Source of the DNA: Cotesia glomerata
Lineage: Eukaryota; Arthropoda; Insecta; Hymenoptera; Braconidae
DNA: 64,000 bases
Assembly (NCBI RefSeq): GCF_020080835.1
Contig: NC_058159.1
Coordinates: forward strand, 31,533,525 to 31,597,524
Direction of reading: 5' to 3'
The notes under the pieces were generated by a model that was not told the origin of the DNA, did not search any database, and was given only the letters and a program-made list of their open reading frames with translations. This document shows positions 50,550 to 60,930 of this stretch, in pieces (the stretch's first letter is position 1; every line of letters begins with the position of its first letter). The position numbers and the translations under genes were made by a program.

Positions 50550-50685
50550 CTTTGATCTAAATATTCCAGGTCTCTTCATGTAAAGTAATTTAGCAAACAT
50601 ATAAATATCAGCACTTTTTTCAAATTCTATTTGCTTCATCAGGGTTGTTAACAAAATAAATAATGCTGCCTCAATACCGCCATAC
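50550..50685 (-). CDS. Ptp99A: Ptp99A exon: D2 pseudo-active site
   Basis: Encodes YGGIEAALFILLTTLMKQIE, FEKSADIYMFAKLLYMKRPG and IFRSK. It continues the D2 P-loop begun in the previous exon (VVMDR-YGGIEAA). The catalytic Cys position is Asp and the invariant P-loop Arg position is Glu. The donor after RSK gives the continuation EDYVLVYK. Phase 2 to 0. Confidence 0.92.
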
Positions 50686-50764
50686 CTAAATAAAAAAAAA
50701 AAAAAAATAAAATATTATTAATATTAAAAATAAATATCTTTAATATTATTAAGTTAAAAATTAC

Positions 50765-52154
50765 CTGTCCATAACAACAATAGGTCCGTTTTGATATTCT
50801 TTATGAAAATCTTGTATCATACCAACAAACGCCTTGGGATTGTCATTGTGTGGCCACAACCCATTATGATTAACAGGTCCTTGTACAATACGTGCGCTTA
50901 ATTCATAATCATCCTGAAGCGAGCGAATAACAACCTCTCTCAAAACAACACCGCTGACTGTTTTTTTAATAGCACAAAGTTGAACGCGAAAATTGTCAGT
51001 TTTCAATTCTTCCCCTTCGTTCGGCCAAAATTCTGGATAGTCATTGTCGTCGCACTGCGTCAACATCACAATAGTTTTAGCATTATGATCCCAGAGCATT
51101 TGCCAAAATTCTTTTATTGTTGTGTTCAGCGGATGTTGGGTCAGAATAAATTCACGATTTTTATGAAAGCCAGCAAACCAAGTAGCATTTATGTAATCAC
51201 TGCCATCAATTCCAGCCTTTGGCGTAAGATGTACCCGTGAATTTTCAATAGGAACAATCTCTTGATTCCGATTTTTATGTTGATTGAATGCTTTGCTAGA
51301 GGATACTAAATTAAAGTCCTTGGGCTTCCAAGAGGTGACTAATTTATACTGCATCTCAATATTGTTCCACGGATCGGTTTTGTTGTTATCAGGAGACAGC
51401 ATCTCTTGTACATGCTGTAGGAGATTATCAATAGGAATGTTTGTCTCTCCGCTGTCGATGGCTTCCTGCAGAGCATCGTGGATAAATATATACTGCTCTT
51501 CAGTTTGCACCAATGAATAACGCTGAGTACGTATGTGTTTTAAAAACCCGAAAACGTTTATCTCTCCCTTTGATTTGGCTTGTTTCAGCATCGCGTCAAT
51601 AACTATGTACGCCCCGGTGCGTCCAACTCCGGCGCTGCAGTGGACAATAATTGGACCAGCTGACGGCGGATTAGCGCTAGATGACTTTCTGATGAAACTG
51701 AGAACAGGAAGTGGATGGTCCGGAACACCGTGGTCTGGCCAACCGGTGTAGTGATACTGATAAACAGTACGCTCTCCAATGTTGCTACCGTTCTTTTTCT
51801 TCTTTATCTTCATGTGTCTGATGTGCAGTGTCCTTATTGTGTATGTCGCCATGACGTCTTCTTTTATCAACGTTACTTGGACATTGCCGTAGGTCTCAGT
51901 CCCCTCTTTAGGCCAGTACATGTCACATTTAGGTCTACCACGCTCCACTAAATTTGTTATCATAACGATTATTGATACGCGTTGCTCCCACACCATTCGC
52001 CAAAAGCTGTCGATCGTTGCGGGCAATGGTCCTTGCGTTCCAATATATGCGCGAGCACGTTGCCATCCATCGATATAATTTGCATTTATATAATCTTGTC
52101 CTTTATTTGACGGACTTCCATTGCAAGGTAATAATCTCACTCGTGAATGATCAT
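50765..52154 (-). CDS. Ptp99A: Ptp99A exon: phosphatase D1 and most of D2
   Basis: A large exon of about 463 codons. D1 shows DHSRVRLL, DYINANYIDGWQ, TQGPLPATIDSFWRMVWEQ, the WPD loop YTGWPDHGVPDHPLPVLSF, the P-loop VHCSAGVGRTGAYIVID (catalytic Cys codon 51637-51639) and the Q-loop RYSLVQTEEQYIF, so D1 should be active. D2 shows DYINATWFAGF, FILTQHPLNTTIKEFWQMLW, a degenerate WPD region GLWPHNDNP and the start of the P-loop GPIVVMDR. D2 is therefore a pseudophosphatase, as in known PTP99A and PTPRG. Phase 1 to 2. Confidence 0.96.
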
Positions 52155-52207
52155 CTTTTAAATAAAAATAAAAATTGTTATTTATTTATTTATTTTAATA
52201 ATAAAAA

Positions 52208-52981
52208 CTAGCAACCTTGCAGTCACTATGTGACTGCCATGACTTGTGAATTATTAATAAACAAAATTTTGCTTTATTAAATAATTACTTTTGTTAAATT
52301 GCACTGTACTTTTTTAACTATTGACGTTTTTAAAAATATAAGCTCATCTTGATGTTACACTCATCAAGAGCTTTCATTTGAGTACCCACATGCATTTTTG
52401 ATATATTCTTTATATATACATATATATAATATATATAAATATATAAAATATATGAAAAATTGATGTGGGTACTCAAATGAAAGGTCTCGATGAGAGGAAT
52501 ATCGGGATGAGCTTATATCTTTAAAAATGTCAATATTTCACAAGATATTTATTAACTTACACTGTACTTTCTTAACTATTGACGTTTTTAAAGATATAAG
52601 CTCATCTTAATGTTGCACTCATCAAGAGCTTTTATTTGAGTACCCACATGCATTTTTGATATTTTTTTTTCATATATACATATATAGATATATAATATAT
52701 ATATAAATATATAAAATATATGAAAAATTGATGTGGGTACTCAAATGAAAGGTCTCGATGAGAGGAATGTCGGGATGAGCTTATATCTTTAAAAATGTCA
52801 ATAATTCACAAGATACAAGGTCATTTCTTAATTATGTATCTAGAGATAGAGCATTTTCGAATGCAGCCTAAATACTTATCATCATCATTAATTGACTATT
52901 GGTAGTTTAACCATAAAAACACATTTTATAATATAAATAAACTGGCCACAAAATTTTGCTTATTCTCTTAATAATATAGAT
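52208..52981 (+). repeat. Foldback repeat, copy R8 (full length, two hairpin units)
   Basis: Starts CTAGCAACCTTGCAGTCACT and ends cttaataatatagat. It occupies about 774 of the 838 nt of a Ptp99A intron. It stops 11 nt from the 5' splice site on the minus strand, so everything in the intron except the immediate splice signals is repeat. Relative to Ptp99A it is antisense. Confidence 0.9.
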
Positions 52982-52992
52982 TATAAACTTAC

Positions 52993-53264
52993 ATGCAATA
53001 ATATTTCCGTAGCGATTTTTGGACTGATTTTCAGCAGATTTAGAATTGTCAGCTATATAAAGTTCTGTCTCTTTTGGAAATAATTCAAACTCTTTACTGA
53101 AACCAATGTCACCATCGGCATGTAATGCCGCTACATGCTGAACATATTGTGAAACAGGAACAGCTGTCCTTTCACCATCTTGTTTACTATTTTCCCATTC
53201 CTGATGTGTTTGCACATTACGCGGCGGATAATCCAAAAAGCAGTAGGCTGTTTGGAAACATTTC
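52993..53264 (-). CDS. Ptp99A: Ptp99A exon: juxtamembrane to D1 start
   Basis: Encodes KCFQTAYCFLDYPPRNVQTH, QEWENSKQDGERTAVPVSQY, VQHVAALHADGDIGFSKEFE and KSAENQSKNRYGNIIA. KNRYGNI marks the start of the first phosphatase domain and joins to YDHSRVRL in the next exon. Phase 2 to 1, donor gtaagt. Confidence 0.94.
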
Positions 53265-53458
53265 CTGAAAACACGCCTGTTAAGGCGCTTTGATTAATAT
53301 CTAATAAAAAAATTATTATACGCATACTTTTAAGTTTTCTCATTGCTATTTAAAACTCGTCGAATAAACAAGTAATTATTAGAAAAAAAAAAAAAAAAAA
53401 TTCTCAATAAGATTAGATACAGTGTCAATAAACTGTACGATAAATTAATTTTTATCTA

Positions 53459-53491
<33 letters not shown>

Positions 53492-54250
53492 AATCATTAA
53501 AATAAGAACGATCATTAAAAAAAATCGAGAGAAATCAGTTCAATAAATTTATGAAATAAAAATACTACAGATTTTATTTAATTGATCGTTCCTGACAATT
53601 ATATAAACAAGAACAACAAAAAATGAATAAAATTTAAATAATAAACAGACTTTCTTTAGAAATTACACTCATTGTATATCTTATCTGTCTCAAGTTTTTT
53701 TATTTTTAAATTGTTGGATAAAATAGAAATGATAAAGATGTTTCAATAGATTTATTTTTACAAATTTAATAATAAAAAAAAATCTTACGAAATTGTTTTT
53801 GATAAATTTTCCATATCAAAGATTTTTATTTTAATTTAAATAAAAGTAGATGTATTAATTATTTTAATAATGAATAGTTACGTTAACTGTGATACACTGA
53901 AACTAACTGAAGACTAAACTGACCATAAACGTTTTGGTATATAAAATGGATAATATTACAAATCGTTATCACTGATAAGATACTGATAAGAAAGTCATAT
54001 CATCTACTTCTATATAATTTTTTAGTCGATAAATTTAAAGTACAGAGTAGAGCGATAAGCCCGCAAGTAACTTTAATTACCGATGAGTTGTTTAATTGAC
54101 GAGCTGACGAGCTGACGAGCTAATGAGCTTATGAGTAATGATTAATGAGTGTAAAATGTGATGAATTACTAGAGTGATTTATTATAATAATAATTATATA
54201 TCACGAAAAGTTATGAGATATATAAATAACTGGTGACAATAGATTCTCAC
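53265..54250. other. Ptp99A intron after the transmembrane exon
   Basis: A 986-nt AT-rich intron with a poly-A run near 53383-53400 and an ATT repeat near 53459-53490. A short repeat of GACGAGCT-like units lies near 54098-54130. No other feature. Confidence 0.6.
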
Positions 54251-54507
54251 CTCCACAATATTAAAGCTGTAATAGCCAACATAACGGCGATACAAGCACA
54301 AATCATACCCGCAATTACGCCGGTACTCAATTCTTCAGAGCTACGCCGCATTAATGGTGGTGTTTTATCACAATTACGTTCCACTCGTTGCGTTTTTGGT
54401 TGACTACAGTTGCCACGTACTACGTGATGCTGATTTATTGTGCTATTGGTACCAGCGCAGACCATTATTTCGTAAATGGTATTCATAGTAAGGTTTGGTA
54501 TTATTAT
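54251..54507 (-). CDS. Ptp99A: Ptp99A exon: last FNIII end and transmembrane segment
   Basis: Encodes PNLTMNTIYEIMVCAGTNST, the FNIII F strand, then a Cys/Arg-rich linker (GNCSQPKTQRVERNCDK), then the membrane span GVIAGMICACIAVMLAITAL followed by ILW and Arg. Acceptor ccaatccag, donor gtgaga. Phase 0 to 2. Confidence 0.93.
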
Positions 54508-54861
54508 CTGGATTGGAAAATAAGAAAAAATATGTTTTTTTTTATTAAAATTTCAATCACGGTGCGTTTTGTTCAATATAAATCATGCCGTATTTATTTA
54601 TACGAAAACAAAAAAAAAAAAAAAATAGGTAAAAAGCTTGACATTTTATTAAACGATGGAAAAAACATTTATTAAATATTTCAGTGCAATCGGTTCAGCA
54701 GTTATTTCAATATCATGAAGAAATTTATCAAAATAAAATATTTTTAGATCATCTGGCTTGTAAATTCAATAAACGTTTTTATTTTATTATTATATCGAAA
54801 TGAAAAATGGTCCGAGAGAAATTTTCAGAGAGAAAACAGCTAAACAATGTTAAATATTTAC

Positions 54862-55142
54862 CCCACTGTTGAGATGCTCTTTGGTGGTAGGAATTTCAAT
54901 TTCGTCATACTTTTTATATTGGTCATTACGATACATTATGTAATAATAGTCAATTGAATTCCAAAAAGTTTGAGGACGTGCCCAGTAGACGTAAATAGCG
55001 TCGTGAGCTTGGCAAGTTAAATTTAGTATTACAGGAGCACTTGGTCCTGCAACATCAGTCTTTTGAATAATGTGATCAGATGGTTCGCCCTCGTTCTTCC
55101 ACGTAAATGCCTTAACCCATATTTTGTATTCAGTCATTGGTT
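54862..55142 (-). CDS. Ptp99A: Ptp99A exon: FNIII end and start of last FNIII
   Basis: Encodes PMTEYKIWVKAFTWKNEGEP and SDHIIQKTDV, closing one FNIII. It then opens another with AGPSAPVILNLTCQAHDAIY, VYWARPQTFWNSIDYYYIMY and KEHLNSG. The W-R-P…YYIMYRN arrangement is a typical B-C strand of FNIII. Phase 1 to 0. Confidence 0.92.
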
Positions 55143-55454
55143 CTGCAAAAAATAAAAAATAAAAAATAAATAAATAAAAAAATAAAAAAAATATTTAAAA
55201 CAGTGTTAAATTACGAGTCATATAACTGAGATTGCAATGCGAATCTTTAAAAACTTAGTGATGGTTTGTTAATGTAAACAATGACGCATATTGAGCATGC
55301 CACGTGCATTAGTAATATCGTTATAACGAGTGTGTAAATTCAACTTGAATTTAAATTAATCCGATAAAAACTATTGTGTATCTATTTATCTATTTTGATA
55401 AAATATTGCCAATTTATATTCAGCTGCTCGGATAATAATGACATTAATACTCAC

Positions 55455-55646
55455 TTAGATCATTGAGAAGAAAATCAATGGTTTCGTTGTTCTTTTTCAA
55501 TGTTTTGACTTCTGTAAAATTCGAGTGCATGTAAAACACACGATACCCAAGGATTATTCCATTTTTATGCTGTGGCTCTGACCATGACAGCTCTACGGAG
55601 GATGAATTTATTCCATAGGCCGTTAATCTCAATGGTGTACTTGGAA
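55455..55646 (-). CDS. Ptp99A: Ptp99A exon: FNIII, first part
   Basis: Encodes VPSTPLRLTAYGINSSSVEL, SWSEPQHKNGIILGYRVFYM and KNNETIDFLLNDL. Phase 1-1. Its acceptor (tttcag) is compatible both with the exon ending at 59562 and with the candidate alternative first exon ending at 56532, because both leave a single G. Confidence 0.92.
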
Positions 55647-56161
55647 CTGAAATTTTAAATTCGAAATTAAATATTATCTTGTCTACTACGGATTTATTAT
55701 TTCTTATATACATCTCAATCTTTTTCTCACTGAGTAAACCCTCCAAGGTCTTTAGCAGTGACTCAAAAGATGAATACTCAGTCTTTTTTTTTTTCTTTAT
55801 TTTAAAGCGATACACATTAAAGACATCTCTTTTTATATAAATGTACATCTTAATATTTATTACTTCATTAATACTTTTTATTTATCATTTTTTTCTTTTA
55901 AAAAGTTTATTTACGAATGATAATTACGGTAATTAATAACACTAAATAATGTAATTACATGTTTATTTTGAAAATTTATTATTTTTTCTGGTTATTATGT
56001 TTTTATTATTCATTCGTGAATATTTAAAAACTTGTTAACCTTGAACTAGTATTGTAATCATTACAAATCATTAATGTAAAACGCATTATGATTACATACA
56101 CATACAGATATTGTTTTATCATCTCATGAGTCGCGTGGTTACAAGTTCAAGTTTAGTTTTG

Positions 56162-56204
<43 letters not shown>

Positions 56205-56531
56205 AACTTATCTAAGATCTTTAAAATAGAATTTTTTTAGGTAAATAAAAAATATTTTCAAATCAGGACAATTTTTTTTTGGATTTTTAATTTTTTAAAT
56301 AATAAAAATTTGCAAGAAAAATTATTTAAAAAAAATAAAATCAAGAGAGTTAACAACGGGTTGAAAAATTTAAAGCTAGTTCAAGTATTGATTTTATTCA
56401 AGGTTCAGCCATTTTCGTGTATGGATAAATCTAAAGTTTAGGAATAGTACCCAAGCATGGTACATTTAAATTACTCTAAATAATCGATTAAATCCTGGAA
56501 ATAAAATAAAATATAAATAATATTGAATTAC
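55647..56531. other. Ptp99A intron, proximal part
   Basis: AT-rich intronic sequence with a poly-T run near 56161-56190. No coding signal was found between the FNIII exon at 55646 and the candidate alternative exon. Confidence 0.55.
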
Positions 56532-56712
56532 CTTTGCCGTCATCGTTATCATTATTATTATCAATAATAGTAGTAGCTTCATAATTATCATTGAGAGTTT
56601 TAGCAATTGAAATAATAGAGAAAAATATGAAAAATTTAAATAAACGAAGAGCAATACAAAGTGGGTATGGTTGAGAACCTCGGTTTATCATTATTATTGG
56701 TCTTCTCGACAT
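56532..56712 (-). CDS. Ptp99A: Candidate alternative first exon of Ptp99A (signal-peptide-like)
   Basis: An ATG at 56712 in a favourable context (actaaaATG) opens a 60-codon frame. A basic start (MSRRPIIMINRGSQPYPL) is followed by the hydrophobic stretch LFKFFIFFSIISIA and then an Asn/Asp-rich segment ending NDDGK. It ends in phase 1 at a good donor (gtaatt), the phase needed to join the FNIII exon at 55646. The resulting protein would start near the third FNIII visible here. The evidence is structural only: no transcript is known to me, and chance remains possible. Confidence 0.5.
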
Positions 56713-59561
56713 TTTAGTAATTCCCCTCAAGAGTTTAGCGGGGCAGCTGCGAGCTACGAGCTGCGAGCTGCCAGTTAGTGTGTTTTAGAACCAAATTCGT
56801 TTTGTATGCCTAAAAATAATCATAAATTTATCCTTGACCGTCCAGGAAGTCGTAACATTTTTTCTTTTCCATTTATATTTTATAAATACGTCTAATTACT
56901 CCCTTGTATTTTTTTTCTACTATTTCCTTTTTCTTGGATAGATTTTTATTTTAATTTTTATTACTATATAAACACACCAGCAAGTATAAGAATAAGAAGC
57001 AAGATATTATAATATTATAATATTATAATATTATCAATAGGATATCCGGTACATCTAAAATCTTGACCGTGTTTTATTTAACAAAACAAAACAATTAATA
57101 ACGTTGATGCTAAATGAAAGTTTAGTAGATATTGGATGTATTTTATTCAACTTCACCAGGATTACATTTAACAAGTACCCTCAATCACTTCCTGTTCTCA
57201 TTAATTCAACTACCAACTGTACTAGATTTTCTGTATTCTCTCTTTACTCTGGTCTCTGCTCCAATCTAACAGCCAATGCCCCTCCTTTTATCTTTAAATC
57301 TACACTCCAGTACAATATTTTTCGCCACATATATGTACTTGTTCACCAGCAAATTAAATAAAAAATAAAAAAATCCAGCTCCGATCGAAAGTGTTAATTT
57401 AAAATAATAATAAATACACAGCTACACCCATCGCTCTTTATCGCACTGATTGTCTTTGTAAAATAATCAGATAAATTAATTCACAGTATAAAAATAAATT
57501 ATAATTATTAATGTTGTAAAATAGATAAAAAATCTTTAAAATAAAAACAATGAGACGCACAGAACAAGATTGAGTTTAAAAACAGTGTCACCGACGATGA
57601 CAAGTGACCAAGTGACAGAAAGGCGAACAGTCTGCACATATGTACACACACACGTGCAGTGCCGTATCACTGATAAATATCTTATCGACTATTTCAATAA
57701 TTACTCCAAATTAAGCAAATATTTACTCAATTAGTATGTTTTTTTAATAAATAAATAAACCATAAATAATAATAAAATGCTAAAAGGAGTTGTCGAGTCA
57801 CTGAATCTAAACCGCACAGTATTTTAAAATATAACGGGGAACATTTTAAGTAATATATTTGTTTTTTGAGTACTTAAAGTTTATTTAATAAACATTTTTA
57901 TCCGTTAATAATAATTATTTTGGCGTGGTTAATATTGAGACATGTGCGAATACACTGACGCTATGCGCGGATACTTTTTCCTATCCCCTTAACTTAAAAA
58001 TTGAACGTACATAGGTATAGTCTATCCGAGCACAACACACGGAGCACACGGCCAATACAACGACAGCTCCGACTGTGGTAATCGACCGGCGCACAAAACT
58101 CGCACACAATGTAGATTAGCGCACACTTGCTGTTTAATGCAGTACTCATACTATTGTATCTCGAGCGCGGGCGCACATCTCGATACTCATACTCCTTAAA
58201 TAATTATTTTTTTATTATTTTAATATCTTTAATTAAATTAAGAAATTCAAAAATTTGATTCAAAAAATTTTTCATCAATTATTGAGCTGTTTTTTACGAT
58301 AAAAATTAAAATATAGATTATACTGAGCCCAGGATAACAGAGTTGTGGGTTGTTGTAGGATATTATAATATATATTATATATTATATATTTTATAGGGAG
58401 TAAACTGTTGGAGCTGTTGGAAGTTGTTCCAGTGGGAACAATGAGGTGGGTCGTGAGACTGGAAATAAAGGTTCAATGGTTGGTTGTTGGGATTATTGTT
58501 TAGTTAGGTATCCTATACCGTCTATACCTCACCCGTAGGATATAGATATAAATATAATATAGTTGTAGACAAGACAAACCAGTGAAAAGAAAATCCGAGA
58601 AAGGACATGGTTGTTCAGTAACGTACTCGCCATTTCATCGGCCACCATCTTTTCGTTTCATTTATCTTAAATTCATTATTTTTTTACTCCACAAAAGTTA
58701 TTGTCATTACTGTAATTCAATGTTACGTCCGCAGTTTCTTTTACTTTTCCGCTCTCTTTTATAATTAGTTAATTTAATTTTTCATAAATAAACTCTTAAA
58801 GTCGATAACTTTAATTAAATATATTTATTTTTTAATCTTTTTAGATTTCGGATCGGATGCGCTTTCAACATCTTAATTAATTTCAAAGATATCTTAATAA
58901 TTTTATCGACAAATTAAGTGGAAAATATAAATAATTAAAGATACTTTCTCAATGAAATCTCAAGTATTTCTTTCTTAATAAATTGTGTCCTACTTATTTA
59001 ATTCGTAATGATTCATCATTCATCAATTTGAAAGTAAAATTAAATAAATATATATTTTTGTTAAATGCAGTGACGACGGTCGGTATGATTTGTTATCAGC
59101 AACCAGTAAATATATATATATACTTTATGAAGCAGCAGAGGCTGAGACGGACAGACGGACGGAATGGAGGGACTATCGACGTTGAATTGAATTTACCGAC
59201 AGAGGATAGTGAAATTACTAACCTACCGTACGGGAGAGTGATTTTGTTGGGATAGAATTAAATTGAATATAGTTTATTCAGTGACCTCCAGTTCACCTCG
59301 AGGTCACTACCCCCGTATTGATGCGTTGTTTACTCAGAGATTTATTAAGCCACAGTGACTTTAGCGGTAGACAGAAATAATAAAGTAGTAGTAGTAATCG
59401 ATTAGTAGATTAAAAAAAAAAAAAAAAAAAAAATAATAACAATAATAATAAAAAAAAAAAAAAACAACAACAAATATGCAATTATGGTACAGAAGGTAAA
59501 TAATAGTTGGCAAAAATTGGGTTGAAAAATAAAAATAATAAATATATAGAGTGGAACCCAC
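56713..59561. other. Ptp99A intron, distal part
   Basis: A 2.8-kb AT-rich intron. A less AT-rich patch lies at about 57950-58180, upstream of the candidate alternative first exon and rich in CAC/GCG strings. It has a short minus-strand ORF with no recognisable domain. A poly-A tract lies at about 59410-59432. Confidence 0.55.
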
Positions 59562-59676
59562 CTCCTTCGTCGGTCATAACGGTAACAGATGTATTGGGAC
59601 CAGTACCTTCGGGATTAAATACTTGCAACCATACAGTATACTGTGTATACGTTTCCAGGTTTTGAATAATATGTCT
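59562..59676 (-). CDS. Ptp99A: Ptp99A exon: FNIII, second part
   Basis: Encodes RHIIQNLETYTQYTVWLQVF, NPEGTGPNTSVTVMTDEG. L-x-YTQYxVWLQVFNxxGxGP is a standard FNIII E-F-G segment. The acceptor tttcag (59677) is chosen over the adjacent AG because it keeps phase 0 with the upstream exon. Phase 0 to 1. Confidence 0.92.
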
Positions 59677-59765
59677 CTGAAATTGAAATTCAGTGGATCC
59701 ACGTTAATCGTTGAGAATTCAACATCACACAGAAATTTCAATGAATATATTGCTTTGAAGCTTAC

Positions 59766-59950
59766 CTCTATTTTTCGATTGCGTATGTAAATCTCTTTGA
59801 TGTCACTTCCTTTTCGCCTGGGGCGATAGGATATACGATAACCGAGAAATTCACCATTTAGTGTATCCAGACTCGGCGGTTTCCATGTAATCAGGATGGC
59901 CGTCGCTGAAATGTTTTGAGCTGTTACGATTGTCGGTTTTCCAGCTGGAG
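59766..59950 (-). CDS. Ptp99A: Ptp99A exon: FNIII, first part
   Basis: Encodes APAGKPTIVTAQNISATAIL, ITWKPPSLDTLNGEFLGYRI and SYRPRRKGSDIKEIYIRNRK. WKPP…LNGEFLGYRISYRP is a classic FNIII B-C strand pair. Phase 1 to 0, separated from the next exon by 89 nt. Confidence 0.93.
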
Positions 59951-60751
59951 CTAAATTTTAAAAAACAATCACCATTATTACTTCATTAATTAAGATAAAT
60001 AAATAAAATAGCTGCGTTTAATACAGATAGTTAAAGCTTTTGTATTTTGATAAAATGCAACTTGAAAATCGAAAGTTTGACGCTTCAAATATCTATAACT
60101 GTATTAACAACACATTGGTATTGTATTGATATACATATATGTGTATGTATAAACAGAACAGAGATGTACACAGAAATTTACACAGTATTCGCGATGTACG
60201 AACAGACAATATGTCAATATTGACAAAGAGGAAATGGGTTTCGTTGTATGAATCGTGTTACTTGTAGATGAAGTATGTTGCTCTATTGATATAGCGTCTA
60301 ATTCTAGAGGTCACCACTACCGAAACTATCCGTCTAAATCAAATGACAGTATATCACTGTTCTCTGTCAATACACCGACAATACCGCCATTCAGATATAC
60401 TCAATCATTACAATTGTTACAGTAAACCGCTTTTCTTTTCAGTTGTTATCGAGAAAAAAAAAAAAGAATCAAGTGATTTTGTAAAACCAAAGACTGGTAA
60501 GACGAACTTAAAAAGTATTGGACTTGTAATCTGTTTATTTTAAGCAGAGCTCTTGATCCAATTGGATTTAAAAAATTCAAGGTGCCAGCTTTTATCCTGA
60601 ATTCATTGATTTTCAAAATCACTTTATATCTAGATAAATAATATAAAAGGTATAGAGGTGTAAAATTTTCAATAAGCTTTTTTTTATTTCCTTCAAATTG
60701 AGAGGATAAAATTTGATAAAAAGAGAAATTATTTATATTAAAATGTAATAC
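59951..60751. other. Ptp99A intron between FNIII exons
   Basis: An 801-nt AT-rich intron. Nothing is recognisable. Confidence 0.55.
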
Positions 60752-60930
60752 CTTCTCGTAATGTTGTTATGTAATGAGACGAAACGCTCGGAGCGCTGCG
60801 TCCTCGTGCATTAACAGCAGTTACTCGGAAACTATAAGATGTAAACGGCAACAGATTGTCCATGTAGTATTTAGTGTCATTATTTGAAGTTATTATTTCT
60901 TGATGATCCCAAGGACCATTTTCACCGACT
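60752..60930 (-). CDS. Ptp99A: Ptp99A exon: FNIII, second part (5'-most exon seen)
   Basis: Encodes VGENGPWDHQEIITSNNDTK, YYMDNLLPFTSYSFRVTAVN and ARGRSAPSVSSHYITTLRE. LLPFTSYSFRVTAVNARGRSxPS is the end of an FNIII domain whose first half must lie on an upstream exon. Phase 2 to 1, acceptor tatttcag, donor gtatta. Confidence 0.92.

Larger units (their letters stand above)
49330..60930 (-). other. Ptp99A: Ptp99A-like receptor tyrosine phosphatase gene span (3' portion)
   Basis: A single-pass receptor protein-tyrosine phosphatase. Insect Ptp99A acts in motor axon guidance at the neuronal membrane. Ten exons splice in frame and encode at least three and a half FNIII repeats, a membrane segment, phosphatase domains D1 and D2 and a C-terminal tail. 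Assignment to the Ptp99A/PTPRG/PTPRZ class rests on the two-domain layout and the Asp replacing Cys in D2. The N-terminal exons lie beyond the right edge. The gene converges on Dscam2. Confidence 0.88.
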
